Origin: Pseudomonas capsici
GTDB lineage: Bacteria > Pseudomonadota > Gammaproteobacteria > Pseudomonadales > Pseudomonadaceae
Direction: 5' to 3'
Assembly: GCF_017165765.1 (NCBI RefSeq)
Contig: NZ_JAFGZD010000014.1
Span: forward strand, 1-64,000
Length of the DNA stretch: 64,000 nucleotides
Made by a program: the position numbers and the translations under genes. Shown piece after piece: positions 43,063 to 51,929 of this stretch. The notes under the pieces are model-generated. The model made no database searches and was not told the DNA's origin. It saw nothing but the letters and a program-made list of their open reading frames with translations. Positions within the stretch are counted from its first letter, which is position 1; each line of letters opens with the position of its first letter.

Positions 43063-44149
43063 GATGATCACCTCCGGTACGCCGTGCAGCACGCTCCATG
43101 AACCACTCATGCTGTTCCGCCAGCGCGTCAGGCCATCTGGCATAGACATGTTGCATGACGGACTCGGGAGACTGGGTGCCGGTGCTTTCAAACACGTCCA
43201 CCGCCATTTGCACCAGCCCCTGACATTCGCTGATCAGGTTCTGCTCGCGCCCTTCGTCCCACACGCCCTGGCTGACCATGTAGGACTGCAGGCGTTTGAC
43301 CGGCTCTTCCAGCCAGGCCTGCTTGACCTCCTCGGCGGGACGATAGCGGGTCGCGTCGTCGGCGGTAGTGTGGTCGCCCAGTCGGTAGCTCAGGCATTCG
43401 AGCAACACCGGCCCTTTGCCCTTGCGTGCCCGTTCGAGGGCAATCTGCATGCGGTCGTAGACAGCGACTATGTCGTTGCCGTCGACCTGTTCACCATGAA
43501 AGCCTGCTCCGATGGCCTTCTGAGCCAGAGTCGGCGCGCCGCACTGGATACGCCGGGGAACGGAAATCGCCCACTGGTTGTTGTTGACGACAAACACCAC
43601 CGGCAGTTGCCAGGCGCCCGCGACATTGAGGGCTTCGAGGAAATCGCCCTTGCTGGTCGCGCCGTCGCCACAGGTGGTGACGGCCACCCGATGCTCGCCC
43701 CTGATCTTGAACGCACTGGCCACGCCGCAGGCATGCAGGGCCTGGGTCGCAATCGGCACGCACAGGGGAAAGTCCTGGGCCGCAGCAGGTTCGGCATAGG
43801 CACTGCCTCGCTCGTCTCCGCCCCAGTAAAGAAGAATTTCTTCCATGCGCACACCACGCATCAGTTGCACGGCGGTGTCGCGGTAATAAGGAACCAGTAC
43901 GTCTTCGGGATGCATCAGGCTGCCAATGGCGACACCGATGGCTTCCTGGCCAAGGGTCGGCGCATAGGTGCCGATACGCCCGGTGCGTTGCAGGGCGACG
44001 GCTTTCTGATCGAAAAGCCGGGTAAGGACCATTTGCCGGTACAGGCGGGTCAGCAGGTTGAAATCATCGGCCCAAGGGGGAAGCTCTCCGGTCAAACGAC
44101 CGTCGGGGGCCAGGTAACGGGTATACGCAAGCTTGATCTTGTTAGACAT
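43052..44149 (-). CDS. 2-oxo acid dehydrogenase E1 component, alpha subunit
   Basis: 365 residues. The thiamine diphosphate motif GDGATSKGDFLEALNVAGAW, then LPVVFVVNNNQWAISVP, is complete. It also has TYAPTLGQEAIGVAIGSLM and EYRLGDHTTADDATRY-like C-terminal blocks, which are typical of branched-chain or acetoin-type E1 alpha. It works with the beta subunit encoded just downstream. It starts 94 bases after the leucine dehydrogenase gene, probably in one transcript: deamination of leucine, valine or isoleucine would feed oxo acids directly to this complex. Confidence 0.94.
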   Translation of the reverse strand: MSNKIKLAYTRYLAPDGRLTGELPPWADDFNLLTRLYRQMVLTRLFDQKAVALQRTGRIGTYAPTLGQEAIGVAIGSLMHPEDVLVPYYRDTAVQLMRGVRMEEILLYWGGDERGSAYAEPAAAQDFPLCVPIATQALHACGVASAFKIRGEHRVAVTTCGDGATSKGDFLEALNVAGAWQLPVVFVVNNNQWAISVPRRIQCGAPTLAQKAIGAGFHGEQVDGNDIVAVYDRMQIALERARKGKGPVLLECLSYRLGDHTTADDATRYRPAEEVKQAWLEEPVKRLQSYMVSQGVWDEGREQNLISECQGLVQMAVDVFESTGTQSPESVMQHVYARWPDALAEQHEWFMERAARRTGGDHHGQ

Positions 44150-44243
44150 TCGCTACTCCAGTCACGCGGGGTATGCGTGGTGATCATCAATCGCTGCTTT
44201 TGGCGGCGAGGATCAGGTCGAACGGCTCCGGGATGGTGGGCAC

Positions 44244-45266
44244 TCATTCGACATTCAGCAGGCGCTCTGCCAACGCATCGGCGATACACGCGGGTGAGCG
44301 CTTTTCGGCCTGTGAATGGGCATACACCTCCGTCAATCGTAGCCCGATTCGTAAAAGATGCGCGGTGATAGCGTTCTGATTTTCTCCTCTGTGTTTCAGG
44401 GCGACATAAATAAGCCCGCCGGAGTTGATGACATAGTCCGGCGCATACAGAATCCCGCGAGCTTCCAGTTGCTCGGCGACCTGCAGACTGCTCAGTTGGT
44501 TATTGGCAGCACCGGCCACTGCCGCGCAACGCAGTTGCGGCACGCTCTGGCAGTTCAGGGCGCTGCCCAGGGCGCAGGGCGCCAGGATGTCGCAAGGCGT
44601 ACTCATCAAGGCCTCGCAGGCGATGGGATGGGCACCGAACTGTTCCATCGCCAGTTGCACCTTGCCGTTGTCCATATCGCTGACCAGCAGATCGGCCCCC
44701 GCCGCATGCAGCATTTCAGCCAGGGCGTAGCCCACATGGCCCAGCCCCTGAACCGCCACGCGCAAGCCTTCGAGATTGTCGCTGCCCAGACGCGCCATGG
44801 CCGTGGTCCGGATACCGGAGAAAACGCCCATGGCGGTATAAGGTGATGGGTCCCCGGATTCGCTGGTGCTGGTGACATGCCGGGTGTGCATGGCCACGCA
44901 GTCCATGTCTTCGCTGGAGGTGCCGCTATCCACCGCCGTGATGTAGCGTCCGTCCAGGGTTTCAATGAAACGGCCAAAGGATTCAAAGATGGCTGCACGG
45001 CTGTATATGTGCGAAGGCCGCATGATCACGGCTTTCCCGCCACCCAGCGGCAAACCGGCGAGAACCGCCTTGTAGCTCATGCTTCTTGCCAATTGAATGG
45101 CATCTTCGATAGCACTCTCTTCATCTGGATAGGTCAGATAACGACAACCTCCCAGAGCCGGCCCCATGCGGCTGTTATGAATCGCGATGACGGCCTTGAG
45201 ACCTGTTTGCGGGTCACTGACCAGATGAAGGGCTTCGGTACGCGACCGCTGCATGAGAGCAAACAT
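44244..45266 (-). CDS. Leucine/branched-chain amino acid dehydrogenase (Glu/Leu/Phe/Val family)
   Basis: 340 residues. The catalytic Lys lies in MSYKAVLAGLPLGGGKAVIM and the Rossmann motif in VAVQGLGHVGYALAEML; the N-terminus has LKAVIAIHNSRMGPALGGCR. NAD-dependent oxidative deamination of branched-chain amino acids yields oxo acids for the dehydrogenase complex encoded downstream. The length fits leucine dehydrogenases, which are shorter than glutamate dehydrogenases. It is the first gene of the operon. Confidence 0.92.
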   Translation of the reverse strand: MFALMQRSRTEALHLVSDPQTGLKAVIAIHNSRMGPALGGCRYLTYPDEESAIEDAIQLARSMSYKAVLAGLPLGGGKAVIMRPSHIYSRAAIFESFGRFIETLDGRYITAVDSGTSSEDMDCVAMHTRHVTSTSESGDPSPYTAMGVFSGIRTTAMARLGSDNLEGLRVAVQGLGHVGYALAEMLHAAGADLLVSDMDNGKVQLAMEQFGAHPIACEALMSTPCDILAPCALGSALNCQSVPQLRCAAVAGAANNQLSSLQVAEQLEARGILYAPDYVINSGGLIYVALKHRGENQNAITAHLLRIGLRLTEVYAHSQAEKRSPACIADALAERLLNVE

Positions 45267-45433
45267 TTAATGGTGCTCCCCGGTTCTTGTTTGTAAAGCG
45301 AGTATAGGCGCTACCCGGGAAAGCAACCGACCATTCAGGCATATGCAAGCGATGCTGGACGAAAGCCGCGACCAGAGTTAAAAGAAGCATGGTTGTGAGT
45401 GTTTCAGACGAACGAGCCCACACGGAGTGGCCC

Positions 45434-46237
45434 ATGACTCCACGACAGAACTGCCTGGCGTGCCTGCAGCGTACACCGCCCTCGGTGTTCGAGGCCGCGT
45501 TATGGATTTCAGCCGAACACGAATCGCCGTTCCAGCCTCATCTGGTAACAGAAGAGGTCGATCGGTTGCAGCGCCAACTCAATGCCGCGCTGCCGGTCTT
45601 GCCTGCCAGCGAACTGGCTCAGCCATTGCTGCGTCAACTCAGCAGTATGGGTTTCCAACAGGACGACTGGAACCCGCCCAAACCGGAGTCGGCCCTGCTG
45701 CACAGAATCCTGCAACGTCGCCAGGGTCAGCCGCTGGGCATCGCATTGATTGCCATGGAGCTGGCCCGACGTCTGGGCATCACGCTGCAAGGCGTCAATT
45801 TTCCCGGACATTTCCTGCTGCGCGTACCCGGTGCCGATCACCTGCTGGACCCGTGCAGTGGACGTCGCCTGTACCCCAAGGATTGCCGCGAACTGCTGAC
45901 GCGCCAATTCGGACCGGACATGCAATTGCGCGTCGAACACATGACACAGGCCACGCCACTGGACATGCTGCAGCGTATGTCACGCAACCTGCGACATCTG
46001 CATCTGATCAATGACAACTTCATGGCATCGCTCAAGGATGCCGACCGGATCGTCGAACTGGGCCAGGCCACCAGCCACGATCACCTAGCTCGCGCCGGCC
46101 TTTATCAGGCACTGGAGTGTCCGCAGGCCGAGCGCTTCGATCTGGAGCATGCCCTGTTGCTGAGCAACGATCCCGTACAACGCCTCAAGGTAGTGGAAAG
46201 GCTGAATCAGTTACCGCCCAACAGCGCATTTCATTGA
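45434..46237 (+). CDS. SirB1/transglutaminase-like protein
   Basis: 267 residues. The SirB1-type core is present (QQDDWNPPKPESALLHRILQ, GQPLGIALIAMELARRLGIT, then GVNFPGHFLLRVPGADHLLD), with the conserved PGHFLLR and LDPCSG segments. The catalytic Cys of true transglutaminases is not obvious, so enzymatic activity is doubtful. The ATG at 45434 is chosen because GGAG lies 6 bases before it; an upstream ATG at 45389 has no good site. Position next to leucine dehydrogenase is conserved in P. aeruginosa (PA3419). Confidence 0.85.
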   Translation: MTPRQNCLACLQRTPPSVFEAALWISAEHESPFQPHLVTEEVDRLQRQLNAALPVLPASELAQPLLRQLSSMGFQQDDWNPPKPESALLHRILQRRQGQPLGIALIAMELARRLGITLQGVNFPGHFLLRVPGADHLLDPCSGRRLYPKDCRELLTRQFGPDMQLRVEHMTQATPLDMLQRMSRNLRHLHLINDNFMASLKDADRIVELGQATSHDHLARAGLYQALECPQAERFDLEHALLLSNDPVQRLKVVERLNQLPPNSAFH

Positions 46238-46241
46238 TGCG

Positions 46242-46799
46242 TCACGCACCTCTCGGAATCAAGGGCGGCCTGCTGTTTTTCTCGGCTTCCCGAAGCGTCC
46301 TCATTTCCATGCTCTCTCCGGTGCTTGCGAAGGTGTAAAGGTTCTGGAGGACATGGATGGCCTTGACGTAATCGGGCAGCAGAATCTGTGAATAAGGGTC
46401 CCCCATCAAGGCCTTGCCTTTCATCTCGGCAATGCGCTCGGCGAAAAACTCCAGGGCATTGATTGGCTTGTCCGGGTTTACCACTTCGCCCTTCTTGTCG
46501 AACTCGTCTCCTGTCCGGCTCAAGAGTTCTGCCGTGTGATTATCGATAAGGCCACCGTTGAACAGCCGCATGCCCGCCTTGGTCAGCTCCCTGGGCGTGA
46601 TCTGCTCGGGATTGAAGTCCTTGAACAGCGGCTTCATCTTTCTCTTTTCCATCGTCAGCAGGCTGATGGCACCCAGATTCGTGCTGGTGGCCTCGCTGAG
46701 TATCTTGCTGATTTCAGGATTTTTGAGCTTGACGGTGTTCTGGCTAGGAGGTGTTTTGACAACCAGTTGGGGCAAGTTAACGAAGACGGGCCTTGGCAT
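46242..46799 (-). CDS. Hypothetical 185-residue soluble protein
   Basis: Start MPRPVFVNLPQLVVKTPPSQ, then SEATSTNLGAISLLTMEKRK and LTKAGMRLFNGGLIDNHTAE. No signal peptide or membrane segment; probably helical. AGGAG sits 6 bases before the ATG at 46799, which decides the start; an ATG 18 bases upstream has none. The GC content is lower than in its neighbours. Style and size recall the unknown protein at 53283-53786, but no real similarity is seen. It converges closely with the SirB1-like gene (4 bases apart). Confidence 0.75.
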   Translation of the reverse strand: MPRPVFVNLPQLVVKTPPSQNTVKLKNPEISKILSEATSTNLGAISLLTMEKRKMKPLFKDFNPEQITPRELTKAGMRLFNGGLIDNHTAELLSRTGDEFDKKGEVVNPDKPINALEFFAERIAEMKGKALMGDPYSQILLPDYVKAIHVLQNLYTFASTGESMEMRTLREAEKNSRPPLIPRGA

Positions 46800-46998
46800 T
46801 TGAAGCTCCTTGTTCATCGAGTGGGCACTCTTTGAATATCGGAGCGTGAGGGAGTCAATGAATAGGCGGATAAAAATCCATCCGCGTCTTACTTATTGAA
46901 TGCAAATGCCTTACAGCTCAAAAAGAAAAGGCACTGGGGAGAGACGATAAAAGGCACTGAAATACATGAATATGACAGTGCCACAGCAATAGGATTTT

Positions 46999-47451
46999 TT
47001 ACCCCAGATGCTTGATGAACTCCGCCAGCCAGGGCTCGGCATCGCTTTCCGGGGTAACGCTTTCGCTCGCATCCAGACGCAGCATTTCCTGCACTTCCAC
47101 TGCACCCAGTTCCGCAAACAGCTCGCGTATCAGTTCGCCGCCACCACAGAAGGTATCGCCGTAACTGGCATCGCCCAGGCCAATCACACCGGCGGGCAGA
47201 CCTCTGAGGAAAGCGGGCAGGACGTCGCGAAGCTGCGAATAGAGAGGCAGGAGGTTGTCGGGCAGTTCGCCCATTCCTGTGGTCGAGGTCACGGCCAGCA
47301 AGGCCTGAGGCTCGAAAGCCTGCAACTCGGCCAGAGTGATGCGCGAGTTGTACAAGGGTTCGTGACCCGCATCGCGCAGAATCGCGCCTGCATGACGGGC
47401 AACCTCTTCGGCCGATCCATAGACCGAGCCGGAAATGATAGCGACTCTCAT
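46999..47451 (-). CDS. Flavodoxin (MioC-like)
   Basis: 150 residues. The FMN phosphate loop reads IISGSVYGSAEEVARHA and the later loops VTSTTGMGELPDNLLP and GLGDASYGDTFCGGGELI fit short-chain flavodoxins of the MioC/YqcA type. It is a cytoplasmic one- or two-electron carrier; MioC-like proteins support biotin synthase or other radical enzymes, but the partner here is unknown. Confidence 0.92.
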   Translation of the reverse strand: MRVAIISGSVYGSAEEVARHAGAILRDAGHEPLYNSRITLAELQAFEPQALLAVTSTTGMGELPDNLLPLYSQLRDVLPAFLRGLPAGVIGLGDASYGDTFCGGGELIRELFAELGAVEVQEMLRLDASESVTPESDAEPWLAEFIKHLG

Positions 47452-47655
47452 GACAAATCCTGTGACAGAGTAAAAGAGTCGGACATTATGCCTTATCGAT
47501 CCCGCTGCTGACTTTGCATTTTGCCGCGGTAGCCTATCGGCCGGACTCTCGCAAAGTTTTCGAGTGGGATTTCTGGAAAATTGACGAACGGTCAGAACAG
47601 AAAAAGGAATTTATGGTCTTTTGGCTTATCGTCTACCGTTCCGTTCGAGTTCACC

Positions 47656-48261
47656 ATGCAGCCCGACTCCATCCTCACCCAGGCTGAACTGGATTTCATC
47701 CAGAGCATGCAGCACAACCCCAGGCTCAACGTGCGTGACAGCACGCGCAGCCTGATCGTGAATGGTGGCGTTCAGATCCAGAACCTGCTGACTCGCCTGG
47801 CAGCCCATGAACAAGTGACGCTCCACGCCCAGTTCGAAGATCAGCAGATGAACTTCCCCCTGCATCTGGTCGAGGATGAATTCCATGCCCTGCATCTGGA
47901 ACTGGGCACCCCGACCATTTTTGAAGACGGCCCGCAGGTTCGCCCCTGGCGCCTGACTCTGCCCGAACCGATTGCGCTGGAGACCGAAAAAGGCTCACTG
48001 ACCTCGCTCTGGGTGCAGGAGATTTCGTCCAAGGGTGTCCTGCTCGAATACAGCAAACCGAAAAAACCGCCCAGGCATTTCCGTGCCTGGTTCAACCCGT
48101 CCGGCCACGCTCCGATTCTCCTGAAGGGAACACTGGTGCGTATCACGACCAATGGCTTTGGCGCCTATCGATTGAATCAGGACAGCAAGGAAGACGCCGA
48201 ACGCCTGCTGCGTTACCTGCACAAACAGCATCAACGCCTGCACCCCGCCATGCACCGTTAA
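47656..48261 (+). CDS. Hypothetical protein, possibly PilZ-like
   Basis: 201 residues. The N-terminal half (LTQAELDFIQSMQHNPRLNV, VTLHAQFEDQQMNFPLHLVE) resembles a YcgR-type flagellar brake N-domain, and the C-terminal half has strands like those of PilZ proteins (TSLWVQEISSKGVLLEYSKP). The canonical RxxxR and D/NxSxxG c-di-GMP motifs are not clear, so ligand binding is doubtful. The ATG at 47656 is preferred; a start at 47581 would add 25 residues of unlikely sequence. Confidence 0.7.
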   Translation: MQPDSILTQAELDFIQSMQHNPRLNVRDSTRSLIVNGGVQIQNLLTRLAAHEQVTLHAQFEDQQMNFPLHLVEDEFHALHLELGTPTIFEDGPQVRPWRLTLPEPIALETEKGSLTSLWVQEISSKGVLLEYSKPKKPPRHFRAWFNPSGHAPILLKGTLVRITTNGFGAYRLNQDSKEDAERLLRYLHKQHQRLHPAMHR

Positions 48262-48410
48262 CACCTCGAATTGCACCGATAGCCTAGCGCCGCGTTTTCA
48301 GGAACAATCCTTGCTTGTTTCAACTCGAAGCTGACACAGCCCCACCACCCCGGAGCCGTGTCATGTGACTTCCCTATCCGGGAATCTCACTCGTCTATCG
48401 GAGATACACA

Positions 48411-48980
48411 ATGTCTACCCCTCCCGTCACCTTGATGGTTGCACGTCGCGTTGCCCATGGCCGTTACCAGGAACTCATGACCTGGCTGCACGAAGGCGAA
48501 CAACTTGCTACCGATTTTCCCGGATATCTGGGCTCCGGTGTCCTGGCGCCTCCGCCGGGAGATGATGAATTCCAGATCATTTTCCGCTTCGCCGATTCCG
48601 AAACCATGCACGCCTGGGAGCATTCGGCCTCTCGACGCTCCTGGTTGGTGCGCGGCAGCGGACTTTTTGCCCAGCCTCAGGAACGCCGGGTCAGCGGCAT
48701 CGATGGCTGGTTTGGAGCGGCCAATCAACGTCCGCCACGCTGGAAACAGGCAGTGGCCATCTGGCTGGCGTTCTTTCCTGTCTCGCTGATATTCAACTTT
48801 CTGCTGGGGCCGCTGCTCAGTCACCTGGAACTGGCCCCGCGCATCATGATCAGTACGCTGATTCTCACGCCGCTGATGGTTTACTGGTTCATTCCGCTGT
48901 CCACCCACCTGCTGGCCGACTGGTTGAACAAGATACCTTGCGAGCCTGAAGCGGCAGGTAAATCGGTTGGCGGCAGTTGA
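48411..48980 (+). CDS. Antibiotic biosynthesis monooxygenase (ABM) domain protein with two membrane helices
   Basis: 189 residues. An ABM-type dimeric alpha/beta barrel at about residues 5-100 (VTLMVARRVAHGRYQELMTW, FPGYLGSGVLAPPPGD), then two hydrophobic helices (VAIWLAFFPVSLIFNFLLGP, RIMISTLILTPLMVYWFIPL). The membrane-anchored ABM architecture is common in Pseudomonas but of unknown role; it is unlikely to make an antibiotic. GGAG lies 9 bases before the ATG. Confidence 0.85.
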   Translation: MSTPPVTLMVARRVAHGRYQELMTWLHEGEQLATDFPGYLGSGVLAPPPGDDEFQIIFRFADSETMHAWEHSASRRSWLVRGSGLFAQPQERRVSGIDGWFGAANQRPPRWKQAVAIWLAFFPVSLIFNFLLGPLLSHLELAPRIMISTLILTPLMVYWFIPLSTHLLADWLNKIPCEPEAAGKSVGGS

Positions 48981-49104
48981 AATAGCGCCCTGTAAACAGC
49001 GGTTTCAAGAGCTTGCCCGCACTCCCGGCACAACTTCAGTTATGCTGGAGCCTTTGAGTCGGGCAGGTCTCATGCTCGAAAAACCTTGAAGCCCATTACA
49101 TCGC

Positions 49105-49803
49105 ATGAATAAAACGATCCTTGTAACAGGCGCCAGTCAAAGAGTCGGCCTGGAGCTTGCCATACAGTTGGCAGAAGCAGGCTATAACGTCATCAGTGTC
49201 AGTCGCACCCTCAAACCTGTTTCGCCACATCCCGCTATCGTGCAGTTTCAGGCCGATCTGGGAGTGGAGCAGGATCGTCTGGCGCTGATCGACTACATCA
49301 AAGCCAACCACGATGGCCTCCGGGCAATCATCCACAACGCTTCGTTGTGGCTGGACGACAGCCTGGAAAACCTGAACATCATGTTCAGGCTCCATGTCGA
49401 AGCGCCTTACCATTTGAACCAGGCACTGGGTCAGCTACTGGCCGGGCCGGAAAAAACCGACATCATCCATATCTGCGACGACACCTCGTCTCGCGGCAGC
49501 AAAAGCCATATCGCCTATGCCGCCACCAAGGCCGCCCTGCAGAACATGGTGCTGTCGTTCGCCGAGAAATACGCGCCCGACATTCGCGTGAACGCGATCC
49601 TGCCGGGGCTGCTGATCCTCAAGCCGGACAGCGACGAAGAATATCGACGCCAGACACTGAAAAAGGCGCTGTTGCAATTCGAGCCTGGCGCTGCGCCCTT
49701 GATCGAGGCCGTCTTCTATCTGCTGGAAGCCCGATACACCACAGGCAGCAGCGTCGTCATCAATGGTGGTCGACACCTGAAGAAAGGGAGATCCGGTGAA
49801 TGA
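49105..49803 (+). CDS. folM: Dihydromonapterin/dihydrofolate reductase FolM (SDR family)
   Basis: 232 residues. The short-chain dehydrogenase cofactor motif is TGASQRVGLELAIQLAEAGY and the active site is YAATKAALQN (Tyr-x-x-x-Lys); the family-typical HNASLWLDD and GSKSHIAYAATK blocks point to FolM. It reduces dihydromonapterin to tetrahydromonapterin, the cofactor of phenylalanine hydroxylase in Pseudomonas. The folE/folX neighbours present in P. aeruginosa are not here. Confidence 0.88.
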   Translation: MNKTILVTGASQRVGLELAIQLAEAGYNVISVSRTLKPVSPHPAIVQFQADLGVEQDRLALIDYIKANHDGLRAIIHNASLWLDDSLENLNIMFRLHVEAPYHLNQALGQLLAGPEKTDIIHICDDTSSRGSKSHIAYAATKAALQNMVLSFAEKYAPDIRVNAILPGLLILKPDSDEEYRRQTLKKALLQFEPGAAPLIEAVFYLLEARYTTGSSVVINGGRHLKKGRSGE

Positions 49804-49843
49804 CTCATTGCCTCCCCTCCATCCCTAGCCAACGGAGCCCATC

Positions 49844-50140
49844 ATGACCGAGCAACAACGCCTCGAACTTGAAGCCGCCGCCTTCCGTCGTCTGGTCGCG
49901 CATCTGGACAGCCGCAAGGACGTCCAGAACATCGACCTGATGAACCTCTCCGGTTTCTGCCGCAATTGTCTGTCCAAATGGTACAAGGCCGCCGCAGACG
50001 AGAGACAGATCGATGTCAGCCTCGACGAGGCACGCGAAGTGGTTTACGGCATGCCGTACAACGAGTGGAAAGCCCAATACCAGAAAGAAGCCAGCGCCGA
50101 ACAGAAAGCGGCGTTCGCCAAGGAAACCAAGCATGACTGA
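49844..50140 (+). CDS. DUF1244 domain protein
   Basis: 98 residues. The family block LSGFCRNCLSKWYKAAADER, then EVVYGMPYNEWKAQYQKEAS, is clear. DUF1244 proteins have a conserved Cys-x-x-Cys and are small soluble dimers of unknown function. The stop overlaps the start of the HopJ-like gene by 8 bases, so the two are expressed together. Confidence 0.9.
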   Translation: MTEQQRLELEAAAFRRLVAHLDSRKDVQNIDLMNLSGFCRNCLSKWYKAAADERQIDVSLDEAREVVYGMPYNEWKAQYQKEASAEQKAAFAKETKHD

Positions 50141-50474
50141 TCTGAACACCCTGCGTACCAGCCTCAAGAGCGGCGAACACGCCTTTGCCGACACCCTGGC
50201 ATTCATTGCTGCGGGCTATGACTATCAGCCTCAGGCGTTCAAGAACGGCGGCGTCGAAAACGCTGCCGGCCAGAACGAAGGCTCATGTAAGACCCTGGGC
50301 CTGGCTTTGCTGGAAGGCTTGAGCGACGAAGAAGCCCTGCTGGCTTTCGGCGAGCACTACCGCTCGGTACAAGCCACGCCGCAAGGCAATGACCACGGCA
50401 ATATCCGGGCATTGATCGCCCATGGCCTGACCGGTGTGAAATTTGAAGGCGAGCCCTTGAAACGCAAGGGTTAA
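50133..50474 (+). CDS. HopJ-type protein family member
   Basis: 113 residues: FADTLAFIAAGYDYQPQAFK, NEGSCKTLGLALLEGLSDEE, then ALLAFGEHYRSVQATPQGND. This is the HopJ family, named after a P. syringae gene listed as a type III effector, but members are widespread in bacteria without type III secretion and are probably housekeeping. No hrp box is seen. Start fixed by overlap with the DUF1244 gene. Confidence 0.88.
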   Translation: MTDLNTLRTSLKSGEHAFADTLAFIAAGYDYQPQAFKNGGVENAAGQNEGSCKTLGLALLEGLSDEEALLAFGEHYRSVQATPQGNDHGNIRALIAHGLTGVKFEGEPLKRKG

Positions 50475-50480
50475 ACGCGC

Positions 50481-50523
50481 TGTGGGAGCGAATCGGGCGG
50501 CGCTCCGCTCATTCGCTCCCACA
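50481..50523. terminator. Hairpin between the HopJ-type gene and trxB, containing the 29-base repeat
   Basis: TGTGGGAGCGAAT pairs with ATTCGCTCCCACA (13 perfect pairs); the core at 50488-50516 is the exact reverse complement of 9258-9286. It lies between convergent genes and is a REP-class bidirectional terminator. Confidence 0.8.
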
Positions 50524-50535
50524 GGTTTTGTCAGG

Positions 50536-51498
50536 TCAGAACGAAGCGTTCGCCAGACCGTCCAGATAACGCTCGACATCCAGTGCAGCCATGCAGCCCG
50601 CACCGGCAGAGGTGATGGCCTGACGGTAAACGTGGTCAGCCACGTCGCCCGCTGCGAACACACCTTCCACGCTGGTGGCAGTGGCGTTGCCTTCACGGCC
50701 GCCGTGCACGACCATGTAACCATCCTTCAACGCCAACTGACCTTCGAACAGCGAAGTGTTCGGGGTATGGCCGATCGCGATGAAAACACCGTCGACTTTC
50801 AGCTCATCGCTGGTGCCGTCGTTGTTCTTCAAGCGAGCACCGGTCACACCCATGTTGTCGCCCAGCACTTCATCCAGGGTCGCGTTCAGCTTGAGCTCGA
50901 TCTTGCCTTCGGCCACACGTGCGTGAAGCTTGTCGATCAGAATCTTCTCGGCGCGGAACGTTTCGCGGCGGTGAACCAGAGTCACCTTGCTGGCGATATT
51001 GGCCAGGTACAGCGCCTCTTCCACAGCGGTGTTGCCACCACCGACCACAGCCACTTCACGATTGCGATAGAAGAAACCGTCGCACGTGGCACAAGCGGAA
51101 ACGCCCTTGCCCATGAACGCCTCTTCCGAAGGCAGGCCCAGGTAGCGAGCGCTGGCACCCGTGGCAATGATCAGCGCATCACAGGTGTAGACGGCGCTGT
51201 CGCCGGTGAGGCTGAACGGCTTGCCGGCCAGATCGACAGAGTTGATATGGTCGAACACGATTTCGGTTTCGAAACGCTCGGCATGCTCACGCATACGCTC
51301 CATCAGCGCTGGACCGGTCAGGCCATGGGGGTCGCCCGGCCAGTTATCGACTTCGGTAGTGGTGGTCAATTGACCGCCAGCCTGCATGCCGGTGATCAGC
51401 AAAGGCTTGAGGTTGGCACGTGCGGCATAGACCGCTGCGCTGTAACCGGCAGGGCCGGAGCCGAGAATAATCACTCGGGAATGACGTACGTCGGACAT
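50536..51498 (-). CDS. trxB: Thioredoxin reductase
   Basis: 320 residues. FAD motif GSGPAGYSAAVYAARA, redox-active CATC in SACATCDGFF, NADPH motif GGGNTAVEEALYLA and C-terminal FAD block GVFAAGDVADHVYRQAITSA. It transfers electrons from NADPH to thioredoxin in the cytoplasm. Divergent from cysZ, a gene order conserved in Pseudomonas. Confidence 0.97.
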   Translation of the reverse strand: MSDVRHSRVIILGSGPAGYSAAVYAARANLKPLLITGMQAGGQLTTTTEVDNWPGDPHGLTGPALMERMREHAERFETEIVFDHINSVDLAGKPFSLTGDSAVYTCDALIIATGASARYLGLPSEEAFMGKGVSACATCDGFFYRNREVAVVGGGNTAVEEALYLANIASKVTLVHRRETFRAEKILIDKLHARVAEGKIELKLNATLDEVLGDNMGVTGARLKNNDGTSDELKVDGVFIAIGHTPNTSLFEGQLALKDGYMVVHGGREGNATATSVEGVFAAGDVADHVYRQAITSAGAGCMAALDVERYLDGLANASF

Positions 51499-51929
51499 GA
51501 CACACTCCTATCGACCGACCGGTTTGCCGCGGTCGGAACGGCTGGATAAAAAAGGACTGCCGAAACACTTGGGGAAGTGTTCTGTAACTCGACAATCCTG
51601 AAAGTTCTGGAACTGCGACCCGGGCCGCGACAATGCACTACACACACCAGGCGTCAGGGGCCAGGCCACCGGCAACGCGATGAGCGTCAGCCGTAATGCC
51701 TTTTTACCAGTACACACATTTTGATGACTCCATCGAAAATTGAAAAGGATAGGTCAAGAAATTGGTGCAAAGCCTATCGGGGTGAGGAAGGGTAAGGAAA
51801 TATCGATTCACAATCCACCTTATAGGCCACTTCTATGCACACCGGCCCTCGACCGGAGCCGATGAGAACTCTTTCAAGCGCCCGGCAAAGTCGGTAAGGT
51901 CGGGCGTTTTCCATTTTTCGGAGGCTGCC
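51499..51929. other. Intergenic region between divergent trxB and cysZ
   Basis: About 430 bases holding both promoters. Near cysZ there is a terminator-like hairpin (51879-51910). No credible coding frame was seen. Confidence 0.6.
51879..51910 (+). terminator. Terminator-like hairpin in the cysZ leader
   Basis: CGCCCG pairs with CGGGCG across an 16-base loop and is followed by TTTTCC, 20 bases before the cysZ start. It could end a short upstream transcript or act as an attenuator. Confidence 0.45.

Noticed and set aside
50133..50474. Type III effector reading of the HopJ-type gene
   Set aside because: No hrp box, translational coupling to a conserved DUF1244 gene, and family members occur in bacteria without type III secretion.
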